Shown in pieces: positions 3,890-5,319 of a DNA stretch of 5,319 bases. Origin of the DNA: Treponema sp. (GTDB lineage Bacteria > Spirochaetota > Spirochaetia > Treponematales > Breznakiellaceae); NCBI GenBank assembly GCA_009780285.1, contig WRAL01000127.1, positions 1 to 5,319 on the forward strand, written 5' to 3'. A program made the translations under genes and the position numbers. The first letter of the stretch is position 1. Every line of letters begins with the position of its first letter. The notes under the pieces are model-generated. The model was not told where the DNA came from. It saw only the letters and a list, made by a program, of their open reading frames with translations, and made no database searches.

Positions 3890-5319
3890 CTAGGCGCAGA
3901 ACTCGCCGATCTTCTCGTCCACCAACTTTAGCGATGCCGTCCAAAAATCCTTCCCCCGAACGTCGATGCCGGCGAGGTCCCCTATGGCCTCGAGCGAGGC
4001 GCTGCCGGTGGCCGCAAGAAGCGCGTCGTACTTGGCGTGGAAGGCCTCGCCCTCCTGAAGGTATTTCGCGTAAAGCCCTCTGGAAAAAAGCATTCCGTAG
4101 GCGTAGGGGAAGTTGTAGAAATTGCGCCCGGCGTAGTAGTAGTGCGGCTTGTTCGCCCACATGTAGGGGTGCAGGCATTCGGGATCCAGGCCGTCGCCGT
4201 ACGCGTCCTTCTGCGCCTGAAGCATAAGGCCGTTGATCTCGGCCACGGAAAGCGGGCCGTCCTGCCTCTTTTCAAAAACCGCCGTCTCGAAAAGGTAGCG
4301 CGAGTAAATGTCCACCACAACCTGCATCGAGGCGCTTATCTCCGCCTCGAGGATCGCGCGTTTTTCGTCGGCGCCGGCGGCTTTTTTTATCGCCGCGTCG
4401 GTAACGATCGCCTCGCAGAAGTTGGAGGCCGTTTCCGCGATGGGCATGGTGTACTCGGTTTTAAGGAAGGGCATGTGGCGCAGGCATTCGCCGTGGTAGG
4501 CGTGGCCAAGCTCGTGCGCCAGGGTGCGGACATTGGAAAAGGAGCCGTCGAAATTCGCCATCACGCGGCTTTGGCCGATGCAGTGCAGGTTGCTGCAAAA
4601 GGCGCCGCCGCGCTTGCCCTCGCGAACCTCCGCGTCGATCCAGTTTTTGTCAAAGGCTTTCTTCGCGAAATCGCCCAGGCGCTTGGAATAGGAATAAAAC
4701 TGATCGAGGATGAATTCCATCGCCCGCTCGTAGGTAAAGGTCATCGTCACTTTTCCCACCGGCGCGAAAACGTCGTAGAAAGGCAGCGCGCCTTTGTGCC
4801 CGAGCATCTTGGCCTTTTTCCTGAAGTACCGGCGGAACGAGGGCAGGAAATCCCGCATCGACGAAAGCATCGCCTCGAGGGTGCCTTTTTCCATGCGCGA
4901 GCTTTCCAGCGTCATGTGCAGCGGGGACTCGTAGCCGCGCATTTTTACCATCGTCCAAACCTCGCCCTTTATCGCGTTGAGCGCGGCGGCGACGGCCTTG
5001 TCCACCGTCTCGTAGGATTTCATCTCGGCGAGGTAGGCGTTTTTGCGCGTCGCCGGATCCGCGTCGTAGGCGAGGTTTCGCACCGCCGGAAGCGGCAGCG
5101 TTTTTTCCGCGCCGCCGACGACGACCGGAACGCGCATGGTCGCAAGGAGCGCGTCCTTCATGTCGCCCCAGGCGGTGGAGCCGGTGTTCCTAAGCTGCGC
5201 GACGGCGACTTCCTCTTTTTCGGAAAGGACGTACTTGTTGCGCGCGGCGATTTCCCGCAGCATGAACTCGTGTTCCTTTAGAACGGGCGACGAGGCGATA
5301 AGCTCCTCGAGATTGCCAA
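3890..5319 (-). CDS. M3 family oligoendopeptidase (PepF-like), 5' end outside window
   Basis: A zinc metallopeptidase that cleaves oligopeptides in the cytosol. The frame is open to the window edge, giving 475 visible residues, most of the roughly 600 usual for PepF. The first visible ATG (5263) is internal: 18 codons upstream (ending SSPVLKEHEF) stay in frame and have family character, so the true N-terminus is missing. The zinc motif HELGH is at 4516-4502, and the third ligand is the Glu of IAETASNF (4435-4433), 23 residues after the second His. Downstream the family C-terminal block is present: YMWANKPHYYYAGRNFYNFP followed by AYGMLFSRGLY, where Tyr/His residues line the active site. No frameshift or signal peptide is seen in the visible part. 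Arginine is mainly CGC. The stop is followed after 22 nt by the 7-TM gene, probably the same operon. Confidence 0.92.
   Translation of the reverse strand, partial: GNLEELIASSPVLKEHEFMLREIAARNKYVLSEKEEVAVAQLRNTGSTAWGDMKDALLATMRVPVVVGGAEKTLPLPAVRNLAYDADPATRKNAYLAEMKSYETVDKAVAAALNAIKGEVWTMVKMRGYESPLHMTLESSRMEKGTLEAMLSSMRDFLPSFRRYFRKKAKMLGHKGALPFYDVFAPVGKVTMTFTYERAMEFILDQFYSYSKRLGDFAKKAFDKNWIDAEVREGKRGGAFCSNLHCIGQSRVMANFDGSFSNVRTLAHELGHAYHGECLRHMPFLKTEYTMPIAETASNFCEAIVTDAAIKKAAGADEKRAILEAEISASMQVVVDIYSRYLFETAVFEKRQDGPLSVAEINGLMLQAQKDAYGDGLDPECLHPYMWANKPHYYYAGRNFYNFPYAYGMLFSRGLYAKYLQEGEAFHAKYDALLAATGSASLEAIGDLAGIDVRGKDFWTASLKLVDEKIGEFCA

Noticed and set aside
3361..4227. Rightward open frame (288 codons) opposite the 7-TM gene and the peptidase end
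   Set aside because: Very Arg/Pro-rich, crosses two well-supported genes on the other strand, and has no family resemblance.
4037..5281. Long rightward open frame (414 codons) opposite the oligoendopeptidase
   Set aside because: Its product is rich in Arg, Val, Gly and His with no domain pattern, while the opposite strand has the full M3 zinc motif. It is an antisense shadow in G+C-rich DNA.

Overview
The window is high-GC bacterial chromosome (62-72% G+C in sampled 60-base lines of the outer genes) interrupted by one AT-rich island (about 32-33% in sampled lines, roughly 2214-2995). The gene set is an HD phosphohydrolase, a ComFB-like protein, a 7-TM protein and an M3 oligoendopeptidase. 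It would fit a Treponema-like spirochete or a Clostridia-related host, but the sequence gives no firm taxonomic marker, so that is only a guess.

Layout. At 30-80 there is a compact divergent control region. A perfect 9-bp inverted repeat (41-49 / 61-69) carries two mirror-image promoters, each placing its predicted +1 on the A of an ATG (78 on the + strand, 32 on the - strand). Rightwards runs a two-gene operon: a COG1078-type HD phosphohydrolase (78-1355), then 14 nt later a ComFB-like domain fused to a carboxypeptidase-regulatory/transthyretin-like beta domain (1370-2080). Leftwards only the first ten codons of a divergent gene are visible.

The last 35 bases of the ComFB-fusion region (2049-2083, stop codon included) recur at 3120-3154 with one synonymous difference. 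Between the copies lies foreign-looking DNA: an AT-rich six-TM DUF998 protein (2338-2943), followed by a strongly structured G+C-rich tract (2986-3116). A 9-bp match between the start of the island (GTTATGTGC, 2213-2221) and the start of the structured tract (GCACATAAC, 2986-2994, inverted) is what an integron gene cassette with its attC site would show. The duplicated gene end is what an element that integrates at a gene 3' end would leave. No integrase is present, so the element is passive, a remnant, or mobilised in trans.

On the right, transcribed leftwards and converging on the island, are the C-terminal 475 residues of an M3 (PepF-like) oligoendopeptidase running off the window, and 22 nt beyond its stop an uncharacterised 7-TM protein of 224 residues. 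The two probably form an operon.

Functionally, the left operon may link nucleotide hydrolysis with cyclic-dinucleotide sensing (inference). The right pair is cytoplasmic peptide turnover plus a membrane protein of unknown role. The island gene is an unlinked accessory membrane protein.
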